Assembly: GCA_037071015.1 (NCBI GenBank)
Contig: JBAMOY010000001.1
Location: 930,001-994,000 of the forward strand
Source: JBAMOY01 sp037071015
GTDB lineage: Bacteria; Bacillota_I; Bacilli_A; RF39; UBA660
DNA: 64,000 nt
Direction of reading: 5' to 3'
Below are positions 8,011-17,062 of the stretch, piece after piece. The stretch's first letter is position 1, and each line of letters begins with the position of its first letter. The notes under the pieces were generated by a model that ran no database searches, was not told the origin of the DNA, and worked only from the letters and a program-made list of their open reading frames with translations. The translations under genes and the position numbers were made by a program.

Positions 8011-8857
8011 ATTTATTGGCTTATTAGCAACCACCCTTATTTTATCCGGATGTTTTAAAATGGATAACTTTGAAGGTATCGAAATCTATACAACATCTTA
8101 TCCAATTGAATACATCACTACTAGATTGTATGGTGAGCATAGTACTATCAAAAGTATCTATCCCGATGGTATAATTATCGATAATTATAAATTAACAGCC
8201 AAGCAAGTAAAAGACTATAGTAGTGCTGATTTGTTTATTTTTAACGGTCTAACTAGTGAAAAGGATTATGTAGTTAAAATGTTTAATCATAATAAAAACT
8301 TAAAAATAATTGATACTACATCTAGCATGGAATTTGATCATAACGTCGAAGAGTTATGGCTTGACCCATCAAATTTCCTAATGCTAGCTCAAAATATCCG
8401 CACCGGTTTTAAAGAATACATCACTAACCATTACTTGGTGGAAGAAATAGATAATAATTATGAGCAATTAAAAATTGAAATTTCCAATATCGACGCCAAA
8501 CTTAAAACAATGGCTGAACATGCCAGTAATAATACAATTGTTGTATCAAGCGACGCTTTTAGTTTCTTAAGTAAATATAATTTGAATGTTATATCACTAG
8601 AAGAAAATGATGCCTTAACTGAAAAAACAATTAATGATGTTATCAACCTAATCAATAATGGGCAAATAGATTATATTTTTGTCAATCAAAATGAAGAAAT
8701 TAGTGATACTATAAAAAGAATTCAAAATGAAACCAGTGTTAAATTATTAGAAATTAATGTATTATCTAATATAAGTGAAAATGACCGTAACAATAAGAAA
8801 GATTATATCACTATTATGAATGATAATTTAGAACTTTTAAAACAAGAACTATATTAA
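7994..8857 (+). CDS. ZnuA/TroA-fold lipoprotein lacking canonical metal ligands
   Basis: A 288-residue lipoprotein with signal peptide and lipobox LSGC (residues 16-19). The fold is that of metal ABC-transporter binding proteins: FNGLTSEK matches the N-G-L-x-x-E motif, and ELWLDPSN matches the H-x-W-L-D-P motif. The histidines expected after the YPDG loop, before WLDP and in the H-x-A-F motif are replaced (ELWLDP, SSDAFSFL). No permease or ATPase gene is nearby. Start: the ATG at 7994 has AAGGAAAA upstream, while the longer open frame from 7874 runs inside yidD. It may bind another ligand or have lost transport function. Confidence 0.75.
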   Translation: MKKLVKFIGLLATTLILSGCFKMDNFEGIEIYTTSYPIEYITTRLYGEHSTIKSIYPDGIIIDNYKLTAKQVKDYSSADLFIFNGLTSEKDYVVKMFNHNKNLKIIDTTSSMEFDHNVEELWLDPSNFLMLAQNIRTGFKEYITNHYLVEEIDNNYEQLKIEISNIDAKLKTMAEHASNNTIVVSSDAFSFLSKYNLNVISLEENDALTEKTINDVINLINNGQIDYIFVNQNEEISDTIKRIQNETSVKLLEINVLSNISENDRNNKKDYITIMNDNLELLKQELY

Positions 8858-8880
8858 AACACTTTATATAAAGTGTTTTT
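8857..8880. terminator. Bidirectional terminator
   Basis: Arms AAACACTTTA and TAAAGTGTTT, with A/T runs on both sides, lie between the convergent lipoprotein and cysE genes. Confidence 0.8.
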
Positions 8881-9397
8881 ATTTGTGTGCGATAATTCTC
8901 ACCGGTACTCCTACCGCAGTCGTATTCTTAGGAATATCTGTCAATACTACAGCATTCGCACCTATTTTAACATTATCGCCAATTACAATATTACCCAAAA
9001 CTTTAGCGCCACTTCCAATAAAGACATTATTTCCAATTGTCGGATGTCGCTTACCTCTCTCTTTGCCAGTACCACCTAATGTTACCCCATGGAATAACGT
9101 TACATTATCACCAATGATAGCTGTTTCCCCAATAACAACCCCGGTTCCATGATCAATAAATAAAGAATGACCAATTTGCGCTCCCGGATGAATTTCAATC
9201 CCTGTTTTTCGTTTTGCCCGTTCAGACAAATAACGGGCCCAAAAATAATGTTTGTGCAAATACAAATATCGGGTTATGCGATACCAAAACAGAGCCCAAA
9301 ACGACGGATATAATAAAGCCTCTAAACTACTATTAATGGCCGGGTCCCGCTTTTTAATAACTTTTATCTGCTCTTTTAAAAATTTAATAAAGAACAC
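8879..9397 (-). CDS. cysE: Serine O-acetyltransferase
   Basis: Makes O-acetylserine from serine and acetyl-CoA, the first step of cysteine synthesis. A short N-terminal helical region with KRDPAI is followed by left-handed hexapeptide repeats, including HPGAQIGHSLFIDHGTG and GVTLGGTGKERGKRHPTIG, with the catalytic His/Asp pair conserved. The reading frame begins at GTG 9397, but that GTG lies inside the Shine-Dalgarno sequence GGGAGGTG. The spacing suits an ATT codon at 9388, which would give MKFLKEQIKV. No ATG or TTG fits. The gene has no neighbouring cysK. Confidence 0.92.
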   Translation of the reverse strand: MFFIKFLKEQIKVIKKRDPAINSSLEALLYPSFWALFWYRITRYLYLHKHYFWARYLSERAKRKTGIEIHPGAQIGHSLFIDHGTGVVIGETAIIGDNVTLFHGVTLGGTGKERGKRHPTIGNNVFIGSGAKVLGNIVIGDNVKIGANAVVLTDIPKNTTAVGVPVRIIAHK

Positions 9398-9457
9398 CTC
9401 CCAATCACTATATTTTATTCACTATAATAAAGATTGGCAGTTATCATCAACTATAAA

Positions 9458-9485
9458 AAAAGAATATAAACATTATTATATTCTT
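9458..9485 (-). terminator. Terminator of the phosphoesterase gene
   Basis: Complementary arms AAGAATATAA and TTATATTCTT are followed on the minus strand by a run of T. It lies just after the stop codon region at 9491. Confidence 0.7.
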
Positions 9486-9490
9486 AAATA

Positions 9491-10003
9491 TTACAATTTT
9501 ATCGAAGTGATATTTTCACCATAAACGTTATAGATAATAAACTCTCGATTTTCATAAAAGCAAAAACTCGGTTCACTATTGTAACGCGGAACTGAAATAG
9601 AACCAACACATATATAAGTCATATCACCTTCCTGTTTAATATAAGGATGATGTTCATGTCCATAAACTAAAATTCCCTTTTTATGAAAACTTTGACTCTT
9701 GGAATAACTGTATCGATATCCATGATGACAATAAATCTCCAAATCATCTGTTGAAATTAAAATCATATCACATACGGGAATAGACAATGCCTTAAGTTCT
9801 ACCTCAGAATCACAATTACCTATTAAACAAATTATCTTTTCTCGATATTTATCCAATATTTGTTTTAATTCGTAATCATCTTGATAATTAACTCTATTAG
9901 AAAACAAATCGCCTAAGATAACCAATTTGTCAAATTGTTTTTCATCTAATATTTTTAAATTATTATAAATCCCATGAAGATCAGATATAAACAATATGCG
10001 CAT
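9491..10003 (-). CDS. YfcE/MJ0936-type metallophosphoesterase
   Basis: A small calcineurin-like phosphoesterase (170 residues). Metal-binding motifs are in order: SDLHG near the start, LGDLF, GNCD, and GHEHHPY near residue 125. Family members hydrolyse phosphodiesters such as bis-pNPP; the physiological substrate is unknown. I chose the ATG at 10003, preceded by GAGGTGATAACG; the upstream in-frame GTG at 10012 is part of that ribosome binding site. It is a single-gene transcript bounded by terminators on both sides. Confidence 0.88.
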   Translation of the reverse strand: MRILFISDLHGIYNNLKILDEKQFDKLVILGDLFSNRVNYQDDYELKQILDKYREKIICLIGNCDSEVELKALSIPVCDMILISTDDLEIYCHHGYRYSYSKSQSFHKKGILVYGHEHHPYIKQEGDMTYICVGSISVPRYNSEPSFCFYENREFIIYNVYGENITSIKL

Positions 10004-10034
10004 CGTTATCACCTCAATGTTATTATATCAAAAT

Positions 10035-10060
10035 AAAAACACTATTAAAATAGTGTTTTT
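10035..10060. terminator. Terminator hairpin
   Basis: Perfect arms AAAAACACTATT and AATAGTGTTTTT lie between the 370-codon hypothetical gene and the phosphoesterase gene. Confidence 0.75.
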
Positions 10061-10094
10061 AACATAAATACCATATAATCACAATCAACAAAAA

Positions 10095-11207
10095 TTATAT
10101 ATTGTATTTATTTTCAGGCTTTAAACTTTTAACCATTACACGTTCAACGTTCATTAATAATTCATCCATTGACTCTTGAGTATTTATACCATCTAGAACA
10201 AAGTCTGATAAAGGTTGATTTATTCCATTTAACCACGTATCTTTAGTTATTTTAGGTAACTTAATAACTGTACCATTAGCAGATGTCTTTATTTCGTAAT
10301 CGCTATTACGAATCAAGCCATATTCACTAGAAGTTGCCATAACTATATCCTGCTCTAAATACTTTATCTGATAATTTTCAACTTTTTTACCATTAAAGAT
10401 TACTTTATCTTCACGATTTCCAGAAGTTAAAACAATTTCCTTTAATAAAATTTCTGAATCAAAAAAGTCGCCCAAGTATAATTTTCCTTCTAATAATTTA
10501 ATAATACCCTTATTATTTTCATTATTAGGAATCTCCTTTAATTCCAACAATTGCTTTATTATATTATAGCTTTTTCCCTTAACACAATTAATTTTATCTT
10601 CAGCCTCTTCAATGGTGTCGAAACAGCCAAATAAACCATCTTCTAAAGTAAATTCAAATTTCAGCAAGCGATTATTTTCATGAATTCCTTGGCACATTAT
10701 TATTAAGCGATCATAATTATATACAATTTCCAATTTCATATCTTGCTGACAAATAATATTTTTTTCTGAAACCAACCTCGAACTATCCAACTCGCTGAAA
10801 CAAAAATCATATTTTTTTTCTTCCGTTAAATCAGCTGTCATTAATGTGACAGATGAGTTACAAACTCCGAAAATAAATTCACCTTTCTGCTTTGAAATGA
10901 TTTTGTAAAAATGTTTAGGTATTTTTTCACCATTACCTTTTTGCCATTGTTCAATTTTCTCTTTTATTTCTTCTGAAACTTCCTGTGAAATAATCTGAAT
11001 ACTATCACCATCTTTAAAACCTAATTTTTTTAAAAAGTGATAATCGTCAAACATGCCAAGCAAACGCGCATCAAATAAAAAACTTCCCCAATCAGAACCA
11101 TTAATTTCAATATCAATTAAAGAATTATCAACAATCTCATCATCTTGAAATATTGATATTTCTTCGGGCTTTTTCTTCTTCCTTTTCCAAAAATCCTTCA
11201 TACCCAT
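10095..11207 (-). CDS. Hypothetical protein, 370 aa
   Basis: Not recognised. The N-terminus is very basic (KDFWKRKKKK), then acidic and beta-rich; the rest alternates short strands with charged turns. There is no signal peptide or membrane segment. It is bounded by tRNA-Ser upstream and a strong terminator downstream, so it appears to be a single cistron. A cytoplasmic location is likely. The ATG at 11207 follows GAGGGATAATTTATA; an in-frame ATG two codons later is an alternative start. Confidence 0.65.
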   Translation of the reverse strand: MGMKDFWKRKKKKPEEISIFQDDEIVDNSLIDIEINGSDWGSFLFDARLLGMFDDYHFLKKLGFKDGDSIQIISQEVSEEIKEKIEQWQKGNGEKIPKHFYKIISKQKGEFIFGVCNSSVTLMTADLTEEKKYDFCFSELDSSRLVSEKNIICQQDMKLEIVYNYDRLIIMCQGIHENNRLLKFEFTLEDGLFGCFDTIEEAEDKINCVKGKSYNIIKQLLELKEIPNNENNKGIIKLLEGKLYLGDFFDSEILLKEIVLTSGNREDKVIFNGKKVENYQIKYLEQDIVMATSSEYGLIRNSDYEIKTSANGTVIKLPKITKDTWLNGINQPLSDFVLDGINTQESMDELLMNVERVMVKSLKPENKYNI

Positions 11208-11303
11208 TATAAATTATCCCTCGTCTTAAATATTTGTTTTATATTCTATCACTTATCTTAAGTTTGTCAATTCATTAAGCTATAACTATTTTACTTTGAT
11301 ATA

Positions 11304-11340
11304 AAAAAATGATTGAGAAATAAATTCTTAATCATTTTTT
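11304..11340. terminator. Terminator downstream of tRNA-Ser
   Basis: Long complementary arms AAAAAATGATTGAGAA and TTCTTAATCATTTTTT with U-tracts in both directions; in the minus direction it ends the tRNA-Ser transcript. Confidence 0.75.
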
Positions 11341-11411
11341 TAAATTGTACTTTATAAGTCAACCTATAAATATATTGCTCACAAATCAATATAAATTTGT
11401 AAATATCAATA

Positions 11412-11502
11412 TGGCGGAGTAGGAGAGATTTGAACTCTCGCGCCAGTTACCCGACCTACACCCTTAGCAGGGGCGCCTCTTCAGCCTCTTGAGTACTACT
11501 CC
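11412..11502 (-). tRNA. tRNA-Ser (anticodon GCT)
   Basis: A 91-nt class II tRNA with encoded CCA. The acceptor GGAGTAG pairs with CTACTCC. The anticodon loop in CTGCTAA gives GCT, decoding AGC/AGT. The long variable arm (GTGTAGGTCGGGTAACTGGC region) and the T-loop TTCAAAT are present. Confidence 0.95.
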
Positions 11503-11552
11503 ATAGCTACAAACATAATTGTACATTATTAACCTAAATATGTCAATAAATA

Positions 11553-11583
11553 AAAAGAATTTTAAAACTTAAAATTCTTTTTT
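11553..11583 (-). terminator. Terminator of the lipid kinase gene
   Basis: Arms AAAAGAATTTTAA and TTAAAATTCTTTT lie directly after the stop at 11587. Confidence 0.7.
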
Positions 11584-11586
11584 CTT

Positions 11587-12510
11587 TTAACTTCTCTTAC
11601 CAGGCAATAACATTTTCACTTTACCATCATAATGATAATCCAAATAATTATTATTTGCATCCAAAATGAAATTAGCACGATCACCGTCATTATCAATAGG
11701 ATCAACTGGTATTTGATCTTCAAACTCGATTTTAATATTATCAGTAACCACATGAGTTAAAATATTACTGTATTTACTTAAATCAACACCACCTTTAAAA
11801 TAATCAATAATTAATGAACATAATCCCTTTAAATTAAGTTCATTAAGAAATAAAACTTCAAAAACACCATCATCGATTTCGGCCATAGGGTAAATATTAA
11901 TTCCTCCAAAACCTTTAGAGTTAGAAACAGCCCCAAACAGACAACTAGTAGTCTGTTTTTTACCATCGATAGTATAAGATATCCTATAATTTATGGGCTT
12001 ATGTAATAAATCATGTGTAAAAGCCCTAATAACATAGCCTCCTTTACCAAAAATTCTCTTCATTTTTAAACTTGTTTCATAAGGTACTTTAGCTAAATAA
12101 CCAAAACAAGATACATATGCAAAGGCCTCACCATTAACTCTAACAATATCAAACCCTTGTTCTTTACCATCCAAAATTAGCTTAGTTGACTCAATTGGAT
12201 CTTTCTTCAATAATCTAAAATTAGAAGCAATATCATTGGTTGTCCCTGTAGATATATGGCTATATAAAGATTTTTGATCAATATTTTGGTAACCCATAAT
12301 CGCATCACGAACTGTACCATCACCACCCATTGAAATTGTTAAATCACTATTATTAGCCGCTTTCACTAGCTCAATAACATGACCAGCATAATTACTTTCT
12401 AATAACTCCAAGGTATATCCCTTATCAGTAATTAAATTACATATTGTATCTAACTCTTTACGGTTAAAACCCGTCGCAATAGGATTATAAATTAAACTAC
12501 ATTTTTTCAT
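11587..12510 (-). CDS. dgkB: Diacylglycerol kinase family lipid kinase (YegS/DgkB-like)
   Basis: Phosphorylates diacylglycerol to phosphatidic acid, recycling lipid from membrane-glycerophosphate metabolism. The 307-residue protein starts MKKCSLIYNPIATG and carries the ATP-binding SMGGDGTVRDAI motif. The C-terminal half includes KGFGGINIYPMAEIDDGVFEVLFL, typical of the family. The ATG at 12510 has GGAGGCCTTT upstream; an in-frame ATG at 12540 lacks a ribosome binding site. The exact substrate (diacylglycerol or related lipids) cannot be settled from sequence. Confidence 0.88.
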   Translation of the reverse strand: MKKCSLIYNPIATGFNRKELDTICNLITDKGYTLELLESNYAGHVIELVKAANNSDLTISMGGDGTVRDAIMGYQNIDQKSLYSHISTGTTNDIASNFRLLKKDPIESTKLILDGKEQGFDIVRVNGEAFAYVSCFGYLAKVPYETSLKMKRIFGKGGYVIRAFTHDLLHKPINYRISYTIDGKKQTTSCLFGAVSNSKGFGGINIYPMAEIDDGVFEVLFLNELNLKGLCSLIIDYFKGGVDLSKYSNILTHVVTDNIKIEFEDQIPVDPIDNDGDRANFILDANNNYLDYHYDGKVKMLLPGKRS

Positions 12511-12544
12511 AAAGGCCTCCAAAAATATTAATATAAGCAAATAA

Positions 12545-12566
12545 AAATTCCCACTATTGGGAATTA
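12545..12566 (-). terminator. Terminator of the HAD gene
   Basis: Arms AATTCCC and GGGAATT around a 6-base loop lie after the stop at 12599. It separates this transcript from dgkB. Confidence 0.55.
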
Positions 12567-12598
12567 TTTTAACACAATATACAAATTAACACAAGAAA

Positions 12599-13306
12599 TT
12601 ATCTATAATTTAAAATCTTAATTAGTTTTTTATAATCCATTTTAGGATACTTCACCAATGAATTAATCATATTTTGATCTTTACTATTATATTGATCATA
12701 AATATTCACCACATCTATATCAGCTGCTTGCGCAGATTGAATTCCTACTAGGGAGTCTTCAAAAACTAAACAATCATTTGAAGAAACTTTTAGCAAATCT
12801 AATACTTTCAAATATATTTCGGGATGAGGTTTTTTAAATGTAACATCGTCACGTGTTAAAATTAGATCAAAAAAGTTCAGTAAATCAATATGTTTAAATA
12901 TATTCTTATTAGTTTGATGATAAACATCTAAGGTTGCTTTAGTACTAGTTGTAGATAAAACCAACGTATATTTTTTACTCTTTAAAAGTTTTAAAAACTC
13001 TAAAGCATATGGCTTAAAAGTAACCACTGTACTTAAATAGCGCTTAGATATCTGCCAACGTAGTTGGTGGAAATCCTGTAAATTCATAGTTATATGATAT
13101 TTATTCAGTAGATATTTCTCATATTCAACATAAATATTTCCAGTTACATGATTCGCTAAAAATCGTTCACGATCAGTTTGAATATTAGTACTTGGTACTG
13201 CTCCAGCTGCTTCAATAACATCGTGATCAATACCATTCCAAATTCCCAAAGTATCAATTAATGTACCATCTAAATCAAAAATCATGACCTTTTTATCATC
13301 AAACAT
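12599..13306 (-). CDS. HAD-superfamily hydrolase (phosphatase/phosphoglucomutase-like)
   Basis: A cytoplasmic HAD phosphatase of about 235 residues. The nucleophile motif DLDGTLIDT, motif II LSTTSTKATL, the lysine in FKKPHPEIYLK and motif IV VFEDSLVGIQSA are all present, with the helical cap of subclass IA between the first two. The substrate is unknown. The start is taken at ATG 13306; a GTG at 13318 is also in frame but overlaps the stop of the upstream ABC gene. The two genes are translationally coupled. Confidence 0.85.
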   Translation of the reverse strand: MFDDKKVMIFDLDGTLIDTLGIWNGIDHDVIEAAGAVPSTNIQTDRERFLANHVTGNIYVEYEKYLLNKYHITMNLQDFHQLRWQISKRYLSTVVTFKPYALEFLKLLKSKKYTLVLSTTSTKATLDVYHQTNKNIFKHIDLLNFFDLILTRDDVTFKKPHPEIYLKVLDLLKVSSNDCLVFEDSLVGIQSAQAADIDVVNIYDQYNSKDQNMINSLVKYPKMDYKKLIKILNYR

Positions 13307-13310
13307 TATC

Positions 13311-15092
13311 TTATTCACCCTCTATTAACATTTCATCAGTTATGGTTTCAATTTCTTTTTTATGAGAACTAGAATAATTATTAGTTTGTAAATCAATATA
13401 GTAAGGATTATCTCTCATCAATTCTTCATGATTACCTTGACCAACAATCCTACCTTTACTTAAGACAATAATTTTATCTGCGATACGCATAACATCTTTC
13501 TTATGTGTAATAATTATAACTGTATGGTCCTGTTTTAGATCATTAAAAATATCTTTAATTTTTTCAACTAAAATAGGATCTAATGAACTAGTAACTTCAT
13601 CAAAAATTAATATTTCTGCTTTCGAAAGCAAAGTCCTAGCAATCGATAATAGCTGTTTTTGTCCTCCAGAAAAGTTAGCTGCATTATCGGTTAAAACAGT
13701 ATTATATCCTTTAGGTAGTTGCATAATATAATCATGAATTCCAACCCTTTTACAAGCTTCAACTTGATGTTCAAAATTGGCATCAATCAAACTCAAATTG
13801 TTTTTAATACTCATTGAAAAAATGAAAGGTGATTGGTTAACAGCAACTACATTTTTAGAATATACACTCTTAGAATATTCATATATATTTTCTTTATCAA
13901 TATAGATAATACCTTTATCAATTTTATAACGTCGTAAAATTAAATTTATAATTGTTGTCTTACCACTTCCAGAATGGCCTACCAAAGCGGTCACCTGATT
14001 AGGTAAAGCTTGAAAACTTACATTTTTAATACGACCTTCATTTTTACTTTTATAAGCAAATGATACATTTTTAAACTCAACTAAGCCATTTATATAATCT
14101 GTTTCATTGATACCAAACTCAATTTTCTGTTGATTATTATAATTTAAGATTGCTTTAATTCTTTTTATAGATACTGACCATTCGCGAATTTGACGTGAAT
14201 AATCCATTAAATCTTCTGTATCCGCCGTAACCTTCTCAAAATAAGAAACTAATAAAATCAATGTATTAACTTGATAATGTCCCTCAATAACTAAGTAAGC
14301 TAAAACAGCATACAAACAAATTTTACCAAAATGAATCATAAAAGGCAATAAAGTCGCCCTAATATTAACATATTTACGCTTACAAATGTATTGATGTGAC
14401 CACTTATCAGATATAATATTAAAATTATGTTTCATCTTATGAAAAATATTAAATAAAGATATTTCACCTAAACCATTTAATATTTGTGATAAATTATCAG
14501 TCAATTTATCCCGATATTTATATTGACCCATTAAGTAATACGTACTTTTAATATTACAGTAATCGTAGGTTTTTAAATATAAGTACTCCAACAGAATGAC
14601 AAATAAGCCAATTAGTATATTAGTTTTCAAAAAAATAAACAATAAGATTATTAATTTAAGAGTTACGACAAAAATTTCACATATCTGATCAATCATTTCT
14701 GATAAATGAGATGTATCATTATTAACCGTGTTAAGAATTGTTCCTTTAGATATTTTATCGGTAAATTCTATATCATAAGTAAAAATTTTATCGACAATTT
14801 TTTCACGCAAATTTCGATAACTACGTTCAAAATTATAAGAATAAGCAGTATAGTTCCAAAACCAAAACAAATTATATAAAATATAAGTTATTGCTAAAAA
14901 AACAATATTCATATAAGTCCCATCACTATTACCAGCAGTTACTTCATAAACTATGTTAGAAGTAAAAATGGGAATTAATAAACTAGATAAATGACCTAAA
15001 ATAGACGCTAAAAACAATTGAAAAATCCAAAATATGCTTCCCTTAACTAACTTAAAAAAATCCATAATAATTTTAATATTTTCTTTAAACAT
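13311..15092 (-). CDS. ABC exporter, fused permease and ATPase
   Basis: A half-transporter of 593 residues: an N-terminal six-helix membrane domain (about residues 15-310) and a C-terminal ATPase. Walker A GHSGSGKTT, signature FSGGQKQ and Walker B ILIFDEVTSSLD are complete, so it should be active, probably as a homodimer. The substrate is unknown, with lipid, drug or peptide all possible. I chose the ATG at 15092 with GGGGAG upstream. The stop overlaps the start region of the HAD gene, implying one transcript. Confidence 0.88.
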   Translation of the reverse strand: MFKENIKIIMDFFKLVKGSIFWIFQLFLASILGHLSSLLIPIFTSNIVYEVTAGNSDGTYMNIVFLAITYILYNLFWFWNYTAYSYNFERSYRNLREKIVDKIFTYDIEFTDKISKGTILNTVNNDTSHLSEMIDQICEIFVVTLKLIILLFIFLKTNILIGLFVILLEYLYLKTYDYCNIKSTYYLMGQYKYRDKLTDNLSQILNGLGEISLFNIFHKMKHNFNIISDKWSHQYICKRKYVNIRATLLPFMIHFGKICLYAVLAYLVIEGHYQVNTLILLVSYFEKVTADTEDLMDYSRQIREWSVSIKRIKAILNYNNQQKIEFGINETDYINGLVEFKNVSFAYKSKNEGRIKNVSFQALPNQVTALVGHSGSGKTTIINLILRRYKIDKGIIYIDKENIYEYSKSVYSKNVVAVNQSPFIFSMSIKNNLSLIDANFEHQVEACKRVGIHDYIMQLPKGYNTVLTDNAANFSGGQKQLLSIARTLLSKAEILIFDEVTSSLDPILVEKIKDIFNDLKQDHTVIIITHKKDVMRIADKIIVLSKGRIVGQGNHEELMRDNPYYIDLQTNNYSSSHKKEIETITDEMLIEGE

Positions 15093-15198
15093 TGAAAAAC
15101 TCCCCACATACTATCATAAAAATTATAACACTTTACCATCAAAATGTTAATATTAACAAACGTAATTATTAATATTAAAACCAATAGCTATAAATAAC

Positions 15199-15229
15199 AA
15201 AAAAATAGCGTTAAATCGCTATTTTTTTC
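15199..15229 (-). terminator. Terminator downstream of tRNA-Val
   Basis: Arms AAAAATAGCG and CGCTATTTTT around TTAAAT, flanked by A/T runs. Confidence 0.75.
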
Positions 15230-15245
15230 ATTCTAACTTATAATA

Positions 15246-15322
15246 TGGTGGGTGATATAGGACTCGAACCTATGACCTCTTGCACGTCAAGCAAGCACTC
15301 TAACCAACTGAGCTAATCACCC
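15246..15322 (-). tRNA. tRNA-Val (anticodon GAC)
   Basis: A 77-nt cloverleaf with encoded CCA. The acceptor GGGTGAT pairs with ATCACCC. The anticodon stem CTTGC/GCAAG encloses loop TTGACGT, so the anticodon is GAC. The T-arm contains GGTTCGAGTCC. It marks the left edge of the accessory region. Confidence 0.93.
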
Positions 15323-15455
15323 ATAAAAAACAGAATAATTACTAATCAAATCAAACTATATATATAGTTTAACAAATTTTAAAAAAAGTAGCAATATAAT
15401 TTTGCTTCTTAGTAACTTATTAACAATTTTAACTATTAAAAATATTCAAATACAA

Positions 15456-15512
15456 GAAAAAGCTATCACTGTTTTAATTGTTTCCACAACAAAACGTGAC
15501 GGCTTTTTTACT
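15456..15512 (-). terminator. Terminator of the 271-codon hypothetical gene
   Basis: A long imperfect stem between AAAAAGCTATCAC...GTTTT and AAAACGTGACGGCTTTTT, reaching the stop region at 15508. The T-run is best in the plus reading, so it may work in both directions. Confidence 0.5.
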
Positions 15513-16323
15513 TTTTACTAGATCTTCTTGTTTTTTTCAAAACCGGTCCTTTTTCCACTAAATTATTAACTCCAAATTTTTTTGCAATTTCTTCTATTTG
15601 TCGTCTGACTTTAGAATTCGGTTTTAGGCTCTTAAATTCTGTTACTTTTTCTGGTGTTACAACAAATGCATTATCCTTAGGAACTGCTAATGCATCAAAA
15701 TTTTGCTTGTCAGCAGATTCAGTTCCTTGATTATTTAAATTTTCTGCATTTCCAATGAAAACTTGTCTTTCTTTGAACATATCCATTATACCTTTATAAT
15801 ATTCGGCTATTTTAGCGTAAGTATCATTTTCAAAAACTATGCCTCTATCTCTAAAAGCAGAATACATTTCACTTATATTTCCATAATTATATTCCCAAAC
15901 AAATTCGCCTCTATAAATGCTTCTTTCGTTATTATAAATACCATAACCATCTTCATTAACAGCAGTATAAAGATCTTGTTTGCCACTTTTATAAGTTAAT
16001 CTAATAACATCACTTCTACCAGCAACATTACCTAAATAATCCATTATACAAACATTCCCAAATTGAATATCATGTGTTTTAACATATTCTATCAATTCTG
16101 CCTCTGTATCAAAAAATGCACTTTTAAGCACCCCTGAAAATCCATACAATCTCATCTGAGGTTCAGGTATTTCAGTAAGTGGGTTAATATTCTTGGGTTC
16201 ACCATCACATATTCTTCTAATTATATTTCCTATTTCATTTTCTTCTTTCTTACTTTCAACAGCACCTATTAACTCATCTGAAAACATTTTAGTATCAGAT
16301 AAATCTCTATGTTTTTTTGACAT
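15508..16323 (-). CDS. Hypothetical protein, 271 aa
   Basis: Not recognised. The protein is soluble, with an acidic N-terminal half, a central mixed region (residues about 60-165, rich in aromatic residues) and a basic C-terminal tail ending KKTRRSSKK. There is no signal peptide or membrane segment. The start ATG has a strong AAAGGAGG site upstream. It stands alone between tRNA-Val and the mobilizable element and may be cargo. The basic tail could bind nucleic acid, which is only a guess. Confidence 0.65.
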   Translation of the reverse strand: MSKKHRDLSDTKMFSDELIGAVESKKEENEIGNIIRRICDGEPKNINPLTEIPEPQMRLYGFSGVLKSAFFDTEAELIEYVKTHDIQFGNVCIMDYLGNVAGRSDVIRLTYKSGKQDLYTAVNEDGYGIYNNERSIYRGEFVWEYNYGNISEMYSAFRDRGIVFENDTYAKIAEYYKGIMDMFKERQVFIGNAENLNNQGTESADKQNFDALAVPKDNAFVVTPEKVTEFKSLKPNSKVRRQIEEIAKKFGVNNLVEKGPVLKKTRRSSKK

Positions 16324-16623
16324 AAAGTATAACCTCCTTTTATATTACATAAAATTATAAATGTCGCTTTTAATAAAACAATTACCGAAATGATAATACA
16401 ATATACTATTAACAAAACCAATAGCAATTTTTTCTTTTTCTACTTTCAATTATCATTACTAAACATACAATATTAAATATCATTTTTTACTCTTTTCAAA
16501 TCATTCTACTTATAATCTTGAAAAATTTAAGTAAAAACCAAGCTGGTGCGACAGTGATAGTTATCTACAACTTTTCGCGAAATTAAGTAATATAGTACAT
16601 ATAGTACTGACTTCATATCTAAA

Positions 16624-16761
16624 TTATAAACTATTTTTATAAATAATCAAATATATTTTATCAAAATTTTTATCTAGTTCTATACATTCTTCTTCACTTA
16701 ACTCAAATTTTTTACCTTGAATATATTTCGATAAATGTAAAAAGATTATTTCATCGTTCAT
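16624..16761 (-). CDS. Possible small protein, 45 aa
   Basis: An acidic and helical peptide beginning MNDEIIFLHLSKYIQGKK and containing FELSEEECIELD. No good ribosome binding site precedes the ATG. The composition looks protein-like rather than random, and small genes of this kind are common beside mobile elements, but the case is weak. Confidence 0.3.
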   Translation of the reverse strand: MNDEIIFLHLSKYIQGKKFELSEEECIELDKNFDKIYLIIYKNSL

Positions 16762-16770
16762 AAGTAAATA

Positions 16771-16805
16771 AAAATGCACAATATTTTTAATTTATTGTGC
16801 ATTTT
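16771..16805. terminator. Perfect 13-base hairpin
   Basis: Arms AAAATGCACAATA and TATTGTGCATTTT with a 9-base AT loop, followed on the plus strand by CTGCTTTTTTT. Confidence 0.6.
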
Positions 16806-17062
16806 CTGCTTTTTTTGACATATTTTGCACAATGAAAGTGCATTTATATAAAAAATAAGTTTGTTTCATACCAATTTGGTGCCTTAGTGGGGCACGTTTG
16901 GAAATTTCTATAAAGATTAATTTCTACAAACATTATACTATATATTTTACGTTTTGATTAATAAATTTGTATATTATACAAAATTTCGTTCAAAAAGGTT
17001 AATTGTTATGATAAAATGTTTATAGAGAAGTATAAGTCTAAAATCCAAAGGAGAATGATAAA

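Larger units (their letters stand above)
16324..17062. other. 740-bp intergenic stretch, mostly non-coding
   Basis: AT-rich sequence with no long gene. It holds a possible 45-codon minus-strand gene (16624-16761), a perfect 13-base hairpin (16771-16805), a small GTGCC/GGGCAC hairpin near 16875, and an AGTAC/GTACT repeat at 16594-16608. A plausible promoter (TATGATAAAAT near 17010) precedes the plus-strand gene at 17063. Confidence 0.5.

Noticed and set aside
8883..9152. Plus-strand frames opposite cysE
   Set aside because: The repetitive hydrophobic composition reflects the hexapeptide repeats of cysE on the other strand.
9252..9524. Plus-strand 90-codon frame between cysE and the phosphoesterase
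   Set aside because: It covers the cysE start and a terminator hairpin; no ribosome binding site and no protein-like pattern.
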